Below are positions 17,073 through 23,992 of a stretch of DNA of 24,026 nt, piece by piece; within the stretch, counting starts at the first letter, position 1, and every line of letters begins with the position of its first letter. This stretch comes from a virus, in the IMG/VR virus record IMGVR_UViG_3300030329_002511, positions 1 to 24,026 of that record; one strand, written 5' to 3'. The notes beneath the pieces are model-generated. The model made no database searches. It had not been told where the DNA came from and saw nothing but the letters and a program-made list of their open reading frames with translations. Position numbers and translations under genes: made by a program.

Positions 17073-17653
17073 TTATTTGCTTCAAAAAACGCTTGACAAA
17101 ATCCTGGAGAAGATATACTTCTTCTTTCTTGTCTTGTTAGTTTTTCATTTCCTTTATAGTGTATTTGGTTGCTTTTTAATTTATCAAATTTTGGCATTGT
17201 GCATTCTATAGGGGACTTTTTAGGTATATTAAAAAATCCCCAAACACATGTTTTCTTTTTATAATTATCTCCATATTCATATGGCTGATATACTAAAGTA
17301 GGGTGTCCTAAGAATCTTCTTAAAAATCCAAACGGGTTTTCAAGCATCCAGAAATTTAAAGTTGTTTTCTTAGCTGTTTTATATGGTATTTTGTATTGAC
17401 ATTCCCATATTATTCTCAAACATTCTTTTACTAAAAACATACCTTTCTCTAAATCTCTTTCTTTTATAGAATTAGTTCTTGCAAAACTAAATTCAGTACA
17501 GGGTGGATTTGCTATTATTCCGTAGACATCTTCAGGTGGCGTAAAATTTTCTACTCCAATTTCTTTTCCTACTCTTATAACATTATATCCATTATCTAGA
17601 TAAGGTTTTGAATCACTTCCAATATCGGCACATAAATGTAATATCGTTTTCAT
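17069..17653 (-). CDS. Compact C5-cytosine methyltransferase-like protein
   Basis: This 194-residue protein shows the C5 methyltransferase landmarks. The N-terminal beta-strand and cofactor region is TILHLCADIGSDSKPYLDNG. The PPC motif with catalytic C52 sits in ANPPCTEFSFAR, motif VI is E105-N-P in MLENPFGF, and a motif-X-like end is SSPGFCQAFFEA. It is far shorter than typical enzymes (over 300 residues), with a much reduced target-recognition region, as in many phage-encoded versions. The first motif lacks the usual FxGxGG, so cofactor binding is less certain. The likely role is modifying phage DNA against restriction, or another pyrimidine modification. It overlaps neighbours at both ends by ATGA-type junctions and has no strong ribosome binding site, so coupling is likely. 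Confidence 0.68.
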   Translation of the reverse strand: MKTILHLCADIGSDSKPYLDNGYNVIRVGKEIGVENFTPPEDVYGIIANPPCTEFSFARTNSIKERDLEKGMFLVKECLRIIWECQYKIPYKTAKKTTLNFWMLENPFGFLRRFLGHPTLVYQPYEYGDNYKKKTCVWGFFNIPKKSPIECTMPKFDKLKSNQIHYKGNEKLTRQERRSISSPGFCQAFFEANK

Positions 17654-17826
17654 ATTTCGTTTTTTACAATATCTTTATAGCATTTTGGTATATCTTCAAT
17701 TGATATTTTTCCTTTTTCTAAGTCGCCTATTAAATCGTACATATTTTGTATTTCAGTTTCTAAATTTTGGATTACTGAATTTAGTTCTCTTTTGCCAACA
17801 ATTTTAGCATATTCATCTTTAGTCAT
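17650..17826 (-). CDS. Small helical protein, 58 residues
   Basis: A 58-codon ORF (starting MTKDEYAKIVGKREL) fills the interval between the nuclease and methyltransferase genes. Support comes from a clean AGGAG 5 nt before the ATG, formed partly over the preceding TAG region, and a TGA that overlaps the next ATG (ATGA). The product is charged and predicted helical (SVIQNLETEIQNMYDLIGDL), coiled-coil-like, ending in an amphipathic helix. No family is recognised. Context suggests a small early protein. Confidence 0.65.
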   Translation of the reverse strand: MTKDEYAKIVGKRELNSVIQNLETEIQNMYDLIGDLEKGKISIEDIPKCYKDIVKNEI

Positions 17827-17834
17827 CTTTGCTC

Positions 17835-18275
17835 CTAACTATATATAAAATATGTTTTTCCATTATCTTGGTACTGCCCAGTCTCACATTGATATATCTT
17901 CTTTTCCATAGTTTCAAATTGTATTATATTTTCTTCTTTAGTATCGAAATTCTTAACATATAACCATAATGGTAATATTCTATTCCAATGTTCATATGCT
18001 ATTAAATCGTTTACCTTTATTTTTAAATCTCCCCTATATCCTTTTGCTTCAACGAATACAGTATTATCGTTTTTTGCAATAAAATCAGGAGATGATCTAA
18101 TTATTTGAGGTAAATTCCACCAAATATCAGATTCTATTTTTCTATTTTTTTCATCGAAACCATATCTTACATATTTTATATTATTTTTATCAAAGTATTC
18201 TATAGCAGATTCTTCTGCTCTATTTATTCTGTTGATATTTCTATCTTTAAATGATAAGTCAGCATCGTTAATCAT
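17835..18275 (-). CDS. PD-(D/E)XK superfamily nuclease
   Basis: This 146-residue protein carries the signature P63-D64 in SSPDFIAKND and E76-A-K78 in NTVFVEAKGY, the metal-binding PD...(E)xK core of this nuclease fold, with an upstream helix containing E22. Length and layout match small resolvase- or VRR-NUC-like phage enzymes that cut branched DNA or degrade host DNA. I start at the ATG at 18275, which has GGAG at good spacing, instead of the GTG at 18287. The ATG overlaps the previous stop. Its place among replication and recombination genes favours DNA processing. The substrate cannot be told from sequence. Confidence 0.72.
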   Translation of the reverse strand: MINDADLSFKDRNINRINRAEESAIEYFDKNNIKYVRYGFDEKNRKIESDIWWNLPQIIRSSPDFIAKNDNTVFVEAKGYRGDLKIKVNDLIAYEHWNRILPLWLYVKNFDTKEENIIQFETMEKKIYQCETGQYQDNGKTYFIYS

Positions 18276-18594
18276 CGCAAACTCCACATCCAGGCTTACC
18301 TTGTTTAGCGTAATCTCGCTCTATACCAGTTTCAGAACCAACATCTGTATCAGGGCTAATCTCTACAGCCTCAGCCATTGTTATTGGTTTTGTTTCTTTT
18401 ACTTTATACATATCTTCAGTTACTGGGATTCTTTTCTGGTCTTTATCTATTGACTTTTTCTCATCTTCAATTGCTTGACAAAGGTCATTAACTTTATTTA
18501 AAACTGTAGTGTCACCACTATTTATATAAAGTTCTCCTCTATAATTTTGTAGAGCTGTCATTAAAATTTCATATTGTTCGTGATCTAATTTCAT
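18268..18594 (-). CDS. Hypothetical early protein with C-terminal CGVC motif
   Basis: This 108-residue acidic protein has a helical first half (residues 1-55), a disordered Glu/Thr-rich middle, and the end GKPGCGVCDD. That C-x2-C could bind metal, form a disulfide or act as a redox pair, but the surrounding fold does not look like thioredoxin. GGGAGG precedes the ATG, and the start overlaps the previous stop (TAATG). The family is not recognised. Confidence 0.65.
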   Translation of the reverse strand: MKLDHEQYEILMTALQNYRGELYINSGDTTVLNKVNDLCQAIEDEKKSIDKDQKRIPVTEDMYKVKETKPITMAEAVEISPDTDVGSETGIERDYAKQGKPGCGVCDD

Positions 18595-18830
18595 TATTTT
18601 CCTCCCTTAGTTTTCCAAAATCTTAATAATGGTGGGAAATATGTTTCAGTCTTACCCTCTCTGTTTTTAGGAATTTTCTTAAAATGAGCCCAAGGCATTA
18701 AGATTTTATCAAAAAACTTAGCTGCCTGACTCCAAGAAAAATCTCTTACATCGTCTGTGCCTTGATCATATCCATGACGATATCCTCTTCTATAAGATCG
18801 TTCACAATCTGTTTGTCTGTTATTTTCCAT
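18594..18830 (-). CDS. Small hypothetical protein with YRRGYRHGYDQG motif
   Basis: This 78-residue basic protein has a Tyr/Arg/Gly repeat near its N-terminus (SYRRGYRHGYDQG, about residues 12-24), a short motif I recall from other small phage proteins of unknown role. Aromatic residues continue in the C-terminal part (FFDKILMPWAHFKK). A strong GGAGG precedes the ATG by 8 nt. TAATG overlaps join it to both the HNH gene upstream and the CGVC gene downstream. The function is unknown; RNA or DNA binding is only a guess from the charge. Confidence 0.65.
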   Translation of the reverse strand: MENNRQTDCERSYRRGYRHGYDQGTDDVRDFSWSQAAKFFDKILMPWAHFKKIPKNREGKTETYFPPLLRFWKTKGGK

Positions 18831-19270
18831 TAGTATCTTCCTCCTTTTGCTAATTTTCTTAGCACATATTCTTTTGTTTCATCTTTTAATGTTTCTACCC
18901 ATAAGATAAGTTCTTCAAAATCTTTCTCATCTAATGGGCCTTTCCTGGTGTTACATGATTTACATATTAACTGTAGATTGTCTATGACTGAATCTCCACC
19001 TTTTGCCAGCGGAATTATATGGTCACAAACCATATTTCTTAATGTCATTTTTCTTCTGCAGTATTTACATGATTTACCGTATTTATGATAAAACATTTCA
19101 CGAAGCTGATCCATTGTAATATCAAATATTACTTCTGAATCTTCTGATCGTTTCTTAAGGGAGGATTTGAGGCTTTGCATTTTTCTCTGTAGCTTGGTAT
19201 AAGCAATCTTCCAATAAGTACGATGATGAGGCTCTAATACCTCTTGAAATGCTGTTTTATCATACTTCAT
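18830..19270 (-). CDS. HNH endonuclease
   Basis: This 146-residue protein has a basic helical N-terminus and a standard HNH beta-beta-alpha-metal core: C68-x2-C71 in SCKYC, D83-H84 in VCDHIIPLAKGG, N98 in DNLQLIC, and C103-x2-C106-N107 in CKSCNTRKG. The four cysteines form a structural zinc site, and H84 and N107 fit the catalytic set. HNH enzymes in phages serve as homing, packaging or DNA-repair nucleases; this one is in the early operon, away from any terminase. The ATG at 19270 lacks a clear ribosome binding site, unlike its neighbours, and lies 8 nt after the stem of the structured leader. A downstream ATG at residue 31 is a possible alternative start. Confidence 0.85.
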   Translation of the reverse strand: MKYDKTAFQEVLEPHHRTYWKIAYTKLQRKMQSLKSSLKKRSEDSEVIFDITMDQLREMFYHKYGKSCKYCRRKMTLRNMVCDHIIPLAKGGDSVIDNLQLICKSCNTRKGPLDEKDFEELILWVETLKDETKEYVLRKLAKGGRY

Positions 19271-19278
19271 AATTATAA

Positions 19279-19366
19279 GGGCTCAGCGTAGGTGTTTTTA
19301 CTCACTGTTCAAATTATCCCAAGAGGAAAAAATATCCCTTGAGGAAACTATGAAGCAACTGAGCCC
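19279..19366 (-). ncRNA. Structured leader RNA upstream of HNH gene, with 18-nt tandem repeat
   Basis: On the - strand, GGGCTCAG (19366-19359) pairs perfectly with CTGAGCCC (19286-19279), enclosing 72 nt. Inside are two 18-nt direct repeats (19315-19332 and 19333-19350, 14 of 18 identical). Two of the differing bases (AA versus TT) make the copies complementary there: CTCAAG (19343-19338) pairs with CTTGGG (19323-19318), including one G-U that exists only on the - strand. The fold lies between a predicted transcription start and the HNH start codon, so cis-regulation of translation is plausible. I know of no named class it matches. Confidence 0.5.
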
Positions 19367-19373
19367 TATATAA

Positions 19374-19401
19374 TTTATAGCTAAACTCGTAGAGGTTGCA
19401 A
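19374..19401 (-). promoter_or_regulatory. Sigma70-like promoter for HNH and downstream early genes
   Basis: On the - strand there is TTGCAA (19401-19396) as a -35 box, a 16-nt spacer, and TATAAA (19379-19374) as a -10 box. The start expected 7-8 nt later falls at 19367-19366, the first bases of the GGGCTCAG stem. The position lies in the only sizeable gap of the early operon. It would be read by host RNA polymerase and would allow separate expression of the distal genes. Confidence 0.5.
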
Positions 19402-19433
19402 GAGATAATAATGAGTCCAAATTACGATCTCTT
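19400..19433 (-). terminator. Weak hairpin at the end of the Gp157-family gene
   Basis: AAGAGAT on the - strand (19433-19427) pairs with ATCTCTT (19406-19400) across a 20-nt loop. The first arm covers the last codons and the stop region of the Gp157-family gene, and the second arm enters the proposed -35 box. No U-tract follows, so intrinsic termination would be weak. It might instead attenuate read-through or mark a processing site. Confidence 0.25.
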
Positions 19434-19976
19434 TACGCGTTTAACTTTCTTTATGTTTATGCCTTCTGGCATATCTTTTTCAGAATTAAATGCCGCAATA
19501 GCAGCTTTTCTAGCTTTTACTTTATCCAATTTCTCAACTATCTCAACTTTCTTAAAGTCGTCTGATATACTATGAGGATCAACATCTACTGGGCCAAATG
19601 TTTCATAAAGCTTATACCTTGCGGTATCAGTTTCATATACTCCATCATCATTCCCAATTTCCATTATGACTGCTGGAAGAAGATTTTTGTTGAAGAAATC
19701 TTTCGTTCTCTCCAACCCTCTTCTTCGAGACCTTAACCTGTCAATCTCATCTTTTAGTGCTTCAACCTCAGCATCAATCAAGTGTTCTTTTTTGTTAAGT
19801 TCCATCATAAAGTAGTCGACATTTTGGATTTTTGTCCTGACTTGCTTGTGTAGTGTCATTCGCTTCTCTTCGAGAAGCTTGTGCTCTTCCATGTCAATGT
19901 CATTGTTTTTTTCTAGTAATTCCATTTGTTGATTTACATCAATCAACTCACCAACTATTTCTTTTGTTGTTGCCAT
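19422..19976 (-). CDS. Siphovirus Gp157-family protein
   Basis: This 184-residue protein has a long coiled-coil first half (about residues 1-95, with KKEHLIDAEVEALKDEIDRL) followed by a small beta-rich domain (RYKLYETFGPVDVDPHSISD) and a Lys/Arg-rich tail. This layout of helical hairpin, short strand pair and invariant-looking proline/acidic turn matches the Gp157 family first named in Streptococcus thermophilus phages, whose genes commonly lie beside Sak4-like ATPases, as here. The molecular role is not established; an accessory part in recombination or replication is inferred from neighbours. A GGAGG site precedes the ATG, which overlaps the helicase gene's stop (TAATG). Confidence 0.7.
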   Translation of the reverse strand: MATTKEIVGELIDVNQQMELLEKNNDIDMEEHKLLEEKRMTLHKQVRTKIQNVDYFMMELNKKEHLIDAEVEALKDEIDRLRSRRRGLERTKDFFNKNLLPAVIMEIGNDDGVYETDTARYKLYETFGPVDVDPHSISDDFKKVEIVEKLDKVKARKAAIAAFNSEKDMPEGINIKKVKRVKRS

Positions 19977-21808
19977 TATTCCTCCACTATTGTGAATTTC
20001 TTTTTCATTGGCTTATCTATTTTTTCTTCAGTCTTTTTTCTCTTTAATCTAAATGATGGTGTCCATTCTAACTTGACATCGAAGAGATCACCATCGCTGT
20101 TTTTGAATAAAGAGACTTTCTTTTCAGTTTCATCTGAAGAACCTGTTATACCAATAACTTTTCTTGAAGCATTTTCAATTGCTCCACTCCCTTTTGCTGC
20201 GTATAAATCCATTATCTGATTCCTAGAGTAATCTCGCGATACTTGAGAAATCTGTATTATTATAATATCTTCATTTACAGCAACATTTGATAGAGAGTGG
20301 CTTATATAATTAAGCTTTTCGTACTCTCCTCTTTTATTAAAAGGTACATCTACGAGGTCTATATAATCAATTACAACACATTTAGGTTGCAGCTGTTTAA
20401 TCTTGTCTTGTATTTGTGGTATTGTGGGGCTTACTGATTGCATTATTATGTGGCTTAGTTCTTCTTTGTGGTAATCATAGAGAGCTTTATATTTGTTCAT
20501 TACAGTATTTTTATCTGCTCCTGAAACAATTTGTAAATTTCTTCTATGCATTACAAATCCTGATAATTCTAAAGATAAGAATAATGTTGGTATTTGTTTT
20601 TCTTTGACTATTTGATCATACTCAGCATTATAACCTAGCACTATATTTTGAGCAAGAGCCGTTTTGTTAGCTCCTGTTGATCCAAATATAGTTACTAATT
20701 CACCTGGATATACTGTTGCATCTTTATCATGTACTCCTAATGACTGAGCTAAATCAATTGTTCTACCAGAAAAATCAGTTTCTAATCTCTCTGCCAATTC
20801 TGATTGCAGCTCTTCACTATTCTTTACATCAATCAAATAATCTTTTCTTTTGTAATGGATACAATGCGTTTGGCAGTACTTAGCCATTAATACATCTTTA
20901 CAGCCATATTTGTATCCACCACGATAGGTGTCTTCTACCTTTTTTATAATTACATCGTTTCTTAATTGTCCGTTATTCCAATGCAATAATGAAGCCTTAG
21001 CTGCTTCACTTGGTATACCGTGTCTAAAGAAATGGGATGCTATTCGCATCAAAGTATTATTTCTTGATCCTTCTTCTGGGCCAAGTTTATACATCTTTTG
21101 AACACAGGGCACTATATTGCGTGGTTCTACATTTGATTCCATAACCCTTATTTTTGGAACTTCAGTAAGTACATTCTTTTGTAACTCACCATCTCCCCAA
21201 ATAGGTTCACCTTGAGATATAATTTGATCTTTAGCATTAGATATTATATCTTCAGCTGAAAGAGTATTTATTTCTTTATGATTTAATGGAATTTTATATA
21301 ATCCAGATTTTGGATTCAAGGTAGCTTCACATCTATATATTGATGTTCTATTATATACTGCTAAATCTATATCACTGAATAAATTATTCATAGTTTCTTT
21401 AACAATAAACGGTAAATCCGAACTTCCTTCTGGGAAATTAAAACATTCTCCACTTATTATTATATGATATCCAGTTCCACTAAAATAGATATTATAAGAG
21501 CGTTTTTGAACTCCTAACTCTTCTAATTCAAATAATACACTTTTTGTTTTGTTTAGTGTATATTCGTCAGTGTTATCAGCTCTATCTATATCAATTAATA
21601 CATCTTTTATGTATCTCTTACCTAAAAAATCTTTAAATGTTTTTCTTAGCTTATGATACTGTCTTCCTTCTTCATCGTATAGATATAGACTCTTGTATAC
21701 AGCATATTTTTGACCGTGTTCTAATATAACATCAATCACTTGTTCCTGAGGAATAAGGAGCCCTCTGTTCTGAGGGCCCCCTATCGCTACTTCGTGATAA
21801 AGTTCCAC
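19976..21808 (-). CDS. Primase-polymerase / DnaB-like helicase fusion
   Basis: This 610-residue protein combines two replication enzymes. Residues about 60-180 form an archaeo-eukaryotic primase core: metal motif D73-I-D75 in VLIDIDRADN, S110-G-T-G-Y-H115 in YFSGTGYHIII, and a third motif near RCEATLNPKSGLYKIPL. A Cys/His cluster follows (C303, C312, C316, H318), a likely zinc site. Residues about 350-560 are a RecA-like DnaB-family helicase: phosphate loop G376-STGAN-K382-T, Walker B VVIDYIDL (D481), and QISQVSRDY followed by AAKGSGAIENASRKVIG. The loop has Asn381 where Gly is usual. It would unwind the fork and prime lagging-strand synthesis. It starts with GTG directly after the preceding TAA, so expression is probably coupled. 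The basic tail may bind DNA. Confidence 0.87.
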   Translation of the reverse strand: MELYHEVAIGGPQNRGLLIPQEQVIDVILEHGQKYAVYKSLYLYDEEGRQYHKLRKTFKDFLGKRYIKDVLIDIDRADNTDEYTLNKTKSVLFELEELGVQKRSYNIYFSGTGYHIIISGECFNFPEGSSDLPFIVKETMNNLFSDIDLAVYNRTSIYRCEATLNPKSGLYKIPLNHKEINTLSAEDIISNAKDQIISQGEPIWGDGELQKNVLTEVPKIRVMESNVEPRNIVPCVQKMYKLGPEEGSRNNTLMRIASHFFRHGIPSEAAKASLLHWNNGQLRNDVIIKKVEDTYRGGYKYGCKDVLMAKYCQTHCIHYKRKDYLIDVKNSEELQSELAERLETDFSGRTIDLAQSLGVHDKDATVYPGELVTIFGSTGANKTALAQNIVLGYNAEYDQIVKEKQIPTLFLSLELSGFVMHRRNLQIVSGADKNTVMNKYKALYDYHKEELSHIIMQSVSPTIPQIQDKIKQLQPKCVVIDYIDLVDVPFNKRGEYEKLNYISHSLSNVAVNEDIIIIQISQVSRDYSRNQIMDLYAAKGSGAIENASRKVIGITGSSDETEKKVSLFKNSDGDLFDVKLEWTPSFRLKRKKTEEKIDKPMKKKFTIVEE

Positions 21809-22444
21809 TTAGAACATGTTTCGAGAACCACCAGTAGTGGTACTGGTCATGTCCCCATTAGAAACAGGTGTTTTTGTATCATCGTGCTCTACAATGAATT
21901 TATTAGCTTTCATGTATTTGATATAACTTTCGAGATCATTTCGATTTCTTTCGTCATTCTTTACAATTTTTGGACATACAGTAGTGTATGCTTTTCCAGC
22001 TTTTTCATTCCACTTCTTATAAGTATATATATAATACTTATGTTCAGCTTCTGAATCTGTTAATCCATAATTGGCAGCAGTAAACTCACTATTGAATAAA
22101 CCTGCAATATCTTCTACAGCTTTATCATCATTGTCTACCCACTTACCATATTTATTAACACCACCAGACCAGCCAATAGCATCAGTAAAGTACAGGATTC
22201 TTTTTAATAAACTGCTATTTCCAGATATAGTATCATCATCTTCTCTGTCAAATGAGCCTAATAGACTATATTTCCAGGGATATTGTGAATTTCCATTTCT
22301 AAAATGTATTTCTAGAAACATATCCATATTTGGATAATCAGCTGATTTATCTACAACATCAGTTAATGCAACCTCTTGATATCCAAGAAAATTTGCTCCT
22401 CCTGAGTTGTCTGAACTTTGTTCGTAAGAACCTCTAAATGGCAT
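21809..22444 (-). CDS. Putative ssDNA-binding protein (OB-fold-like)
   Basis: This 211-residue protein has a beta-rich middle with aromatic residues (MDMFLEIHFRNGNSQYPWKY, then a later KYYIYTYKKWNEKAGKAY), a flexible N-terminus and a Ser/Thr/Gly tail. It sits between a Sak4-type ATPase and the primase-helicase, a position usually taken by a phage single-strand binding or DUF669-type protein. It lacks the acidic C-terminal tip typical of bacterial SSB and ends in SRNMF. TAGGAGA precedes the ATG. The function is inferred mostly from gene order; a different recombination accessory protein is possible. Confidence 0.5.
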   Translation of the reverse strand: MPFRGSYEQSSDNSGGANFLGYQEVALTDVVDKSADYPNMDMFLEIHFRNGNSQYPWKYSLLGSFDREDDDTISGNSSLLKRILYFTDAIGWSGGVNKYGKWVDNDDKAVEDIAGLFNSEFTAANYGLTDSEAEHKYYIYTYKKWNEKAGKAYTTVCPKIVKNDERNRNDLESYIKYMKANKFIVEHDDTKTPVSNGDMTSTTTGGSRNMF

Positions 22445-22453
22445 AGGCGTCTC

Positions 22454-23314
22454 CTATTCTTCTTTGTATTTTAGGATTTCATTTATTACGCTATCGTAAT
22501 CAAATTCAAGGACTTTCTGGGCTAACGGCTTGAGCCTACTGCCTACAGTCCTTTCATCATATGCCTTAAAAGAAAGATAGAATTTTCCATCTTCTTTAGA
22601 AGCCATAGCGTACCCTATCACATCTGCACTTGCAGTTAAAGCATAAGCTAACCCTCTGGGTAACTCTGGCCCTAACTGACTTTTACCGTCAGTTATAACG
22701 GTACTTTTAGCATGTGAAATCAATACGAGATTTCTCCCTAATGATTTACACAATGTTTGAAACTTTTTTACTATGTCAAGATTTTTCTTTCTCGCCTGTG
22801 CCCAGTCAGCACCCCAGGAAGAACCTTCTCCCATTGCTGCTTGACCTCTTTCATCACATACTTCTAATTCGATCCATCTATTTATATGATCAATAGTATC
22901 AATAACAATAGTATCATAAGGTAATTTTTTCAAATTATCTTTTAACCAATAGTATACTTCTACCATAGAATATACTTCCATTGGTTCTCCGATATCTCCA
23001 GATCGATTATAATAACCTCGTTCATCATGTGGTACAACCTCTGTAACGGGCTTACCTTTTTCTGTAACTTGTTTATTATCAATCATTTTGGGTCTTACTG
23101 GTGTATTTAATGAGGTAACAGTAACTGTATTCGCTCCCTCAACAAAATCAGAGCCTAAATCAGTATCAATTAATAGACATCCCTCGGCTCCATTGGGACT
23201 CCATTTACTGGCTTGTGTTGTCTTGCCTGTCTTAGGCTGACCGATAAAATACCAAGTCAGCCCAGTAGGCAAAGTCGTCCAGTCAGTAGATACTTTTCTT
23301 ACATTAATATCCAT
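22454..23314 (-). CDS. Sak4-type RecA-like ATPase (single-strand annealing/recombination)
   Basis: This 286-residue P-loop ATPase has Walker A G25-QPKTG-K31-T32 in WYFIGQPKTGKTT, an acidic strand LLIDTD (about 47-52), Walker B YDTIVIDTID with D139, and a sensor-like strand VLISHAKST (about 197-205). These features match the phage nucleotide-binding AAA_24/Sak4 group, a RecA-core family that anneals single strands together with a phage SSB. The next gene is a putative SSB, which fits. AAAGGAT precedes the ATG. Some members act as replication rather than recombination factors, and the sequence does not decide between them. Confidence 0.8.
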   Translation of the reverse strand: MDINVRKVSTDWTTLPTGLTWYFIGQPKTGKTTQASKWSPNGAEGCLLIDTDLGSDFVEGANTVTVTSLNTPVRPKMIDNKQVTEKGKPVTEVVPHDERGYYNRSGDIGEPMEVYSMVEVYYWLKDNLKKLPYDTIVIDTIDHINRWIELEVCDERGQAAMGEGSSWGADWAQARKKNLDIVKKFQTLCKSLGRNLVLISHAKSTVITDGKSQLGPELPRGLAYALTASADVIGYAMASKEDGKFYLSFKAYDERTVGSRLKPLAQKVLEFDYDSVINEILKYKEE

Positions 23315-23326
23315 AGACTATCCTTT

Positions 23327-23992
23327 TTAGTGTGTTATAATGAGATTTTCAGTTCGCATTTCGAGTGGCATTAAGCCTATCCAAATATACGAATAGTACG
23401 GTCTTTTTGCAACTACATTAAAGACTTGGTCTACACCAAAGCCTCCAACTATAGAAGCTGTAAAGATTGTATGCTTCATTGTACACGGTTCTTCACTTAT
23501 CTCATGAGAAGGCAACCAAGTATCTAAATACTTATCATTTTCCTTAGTTGCTGTAATGATTTCCATAGCCATAGCTCCCATTCTTAAATCAATAAAGAAT
23601 TGTCTATTGCTTTGTTCTAACCATTTATTATAGGCTACTAACCTACCTTCCATATTGTCAAGACAAGTGATCATTTTCGGTAATGTGGGACTTGTTTCAT
23701 CATAGTATTCTTCAAAGAATCTATTATTCCCAGGCTTAACAGAATATAGATTAGAAACATTTTCAGCTACTTCAGCTTTTGATTTACCTAATGCTCCTTG
23801 AGGAAACATTGTGGTACTCAAATTATGTTCTTCTAATCTATCGTGATCCCAGCCTGTCATTTTCTTCCATCCCATGATGGATAAAAGAGGTACCAGCTGT
23901 GAGCCGATACCTCCTAATCCAACTAGACCAATATGGTCTAGTTTACTCTGAGGAATCAAATCCTTATTTCTTAAGAATCTAGTAGAATCCAT
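23327..23992 (-). CDS. ThiF/E1-like adenylyltransferase family protein
   Basis: This 221-residue protein has a Rossmann-type E1 core: G25-L-G-G-I-G30 in GLVGLGGIGSQ, D49 and D51 in GWDHDRLEEHNL, K70 in LGKSKAEVAENV, and D112-N in TCLDNMEGR. C170 in EEPCTMKHT is where a thioester Cys could lie. The usual NLNRQ arginine is replaced (NLSTTM), and no zinc CxxC pairs are present. The family activates ubiquitin-like or ThiS/MoaD-like C-termini by adenylation. I start at the ATG at 23992, which has GGAGG 5 nt upstream, instead of the in-frame ATG at 24016; the frame is also open to the window edge, so a longer form is possible. No partner Ubl, E2 or JAB gene lies in the window. Confidence 0.72.
   Translation of the reverse strand: MDSTRFLRNKDLIPQSKLDHIGLVGLGGIGSQLVPLLSIMGWKKMTGWDHDRLEEHNLSTTMFPQGALGKSKAEVAENVSNLYSVKPGNNRFFEEYYDETSPTLPKMITCLDNMEGRLVAYNKWLEQSNRQFFIDLRMGAMAMEIITATKENDKYLDTWLPSHEISEEPCTMKHTIFTASIVGGFGVDQVFNVVAKRPYYSYIWIGLMPLEMRTENLIITH

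Noticed and set aside
17835-18287. GTG start for the PD-(D/E)XK nuclease
   Set aside because: The ATG at 18275 has GGAG at good spacing and overlaps the upstream stop in the manner of its neighbours.
19315-19350. CRISPR-like array
   Set aside because: Only two directly abutting 18-nt copies with no spacers and no cas genes.
18830-19366. Homing element or IS200/605-like OMEGA unit (HNH next to a structured RNA)
   Set aside because: The HNH protein is a small ordinary type without RuvC parts, it is coupled to the next gene by TAATG, and no interrupted host gene or element ends are visible.
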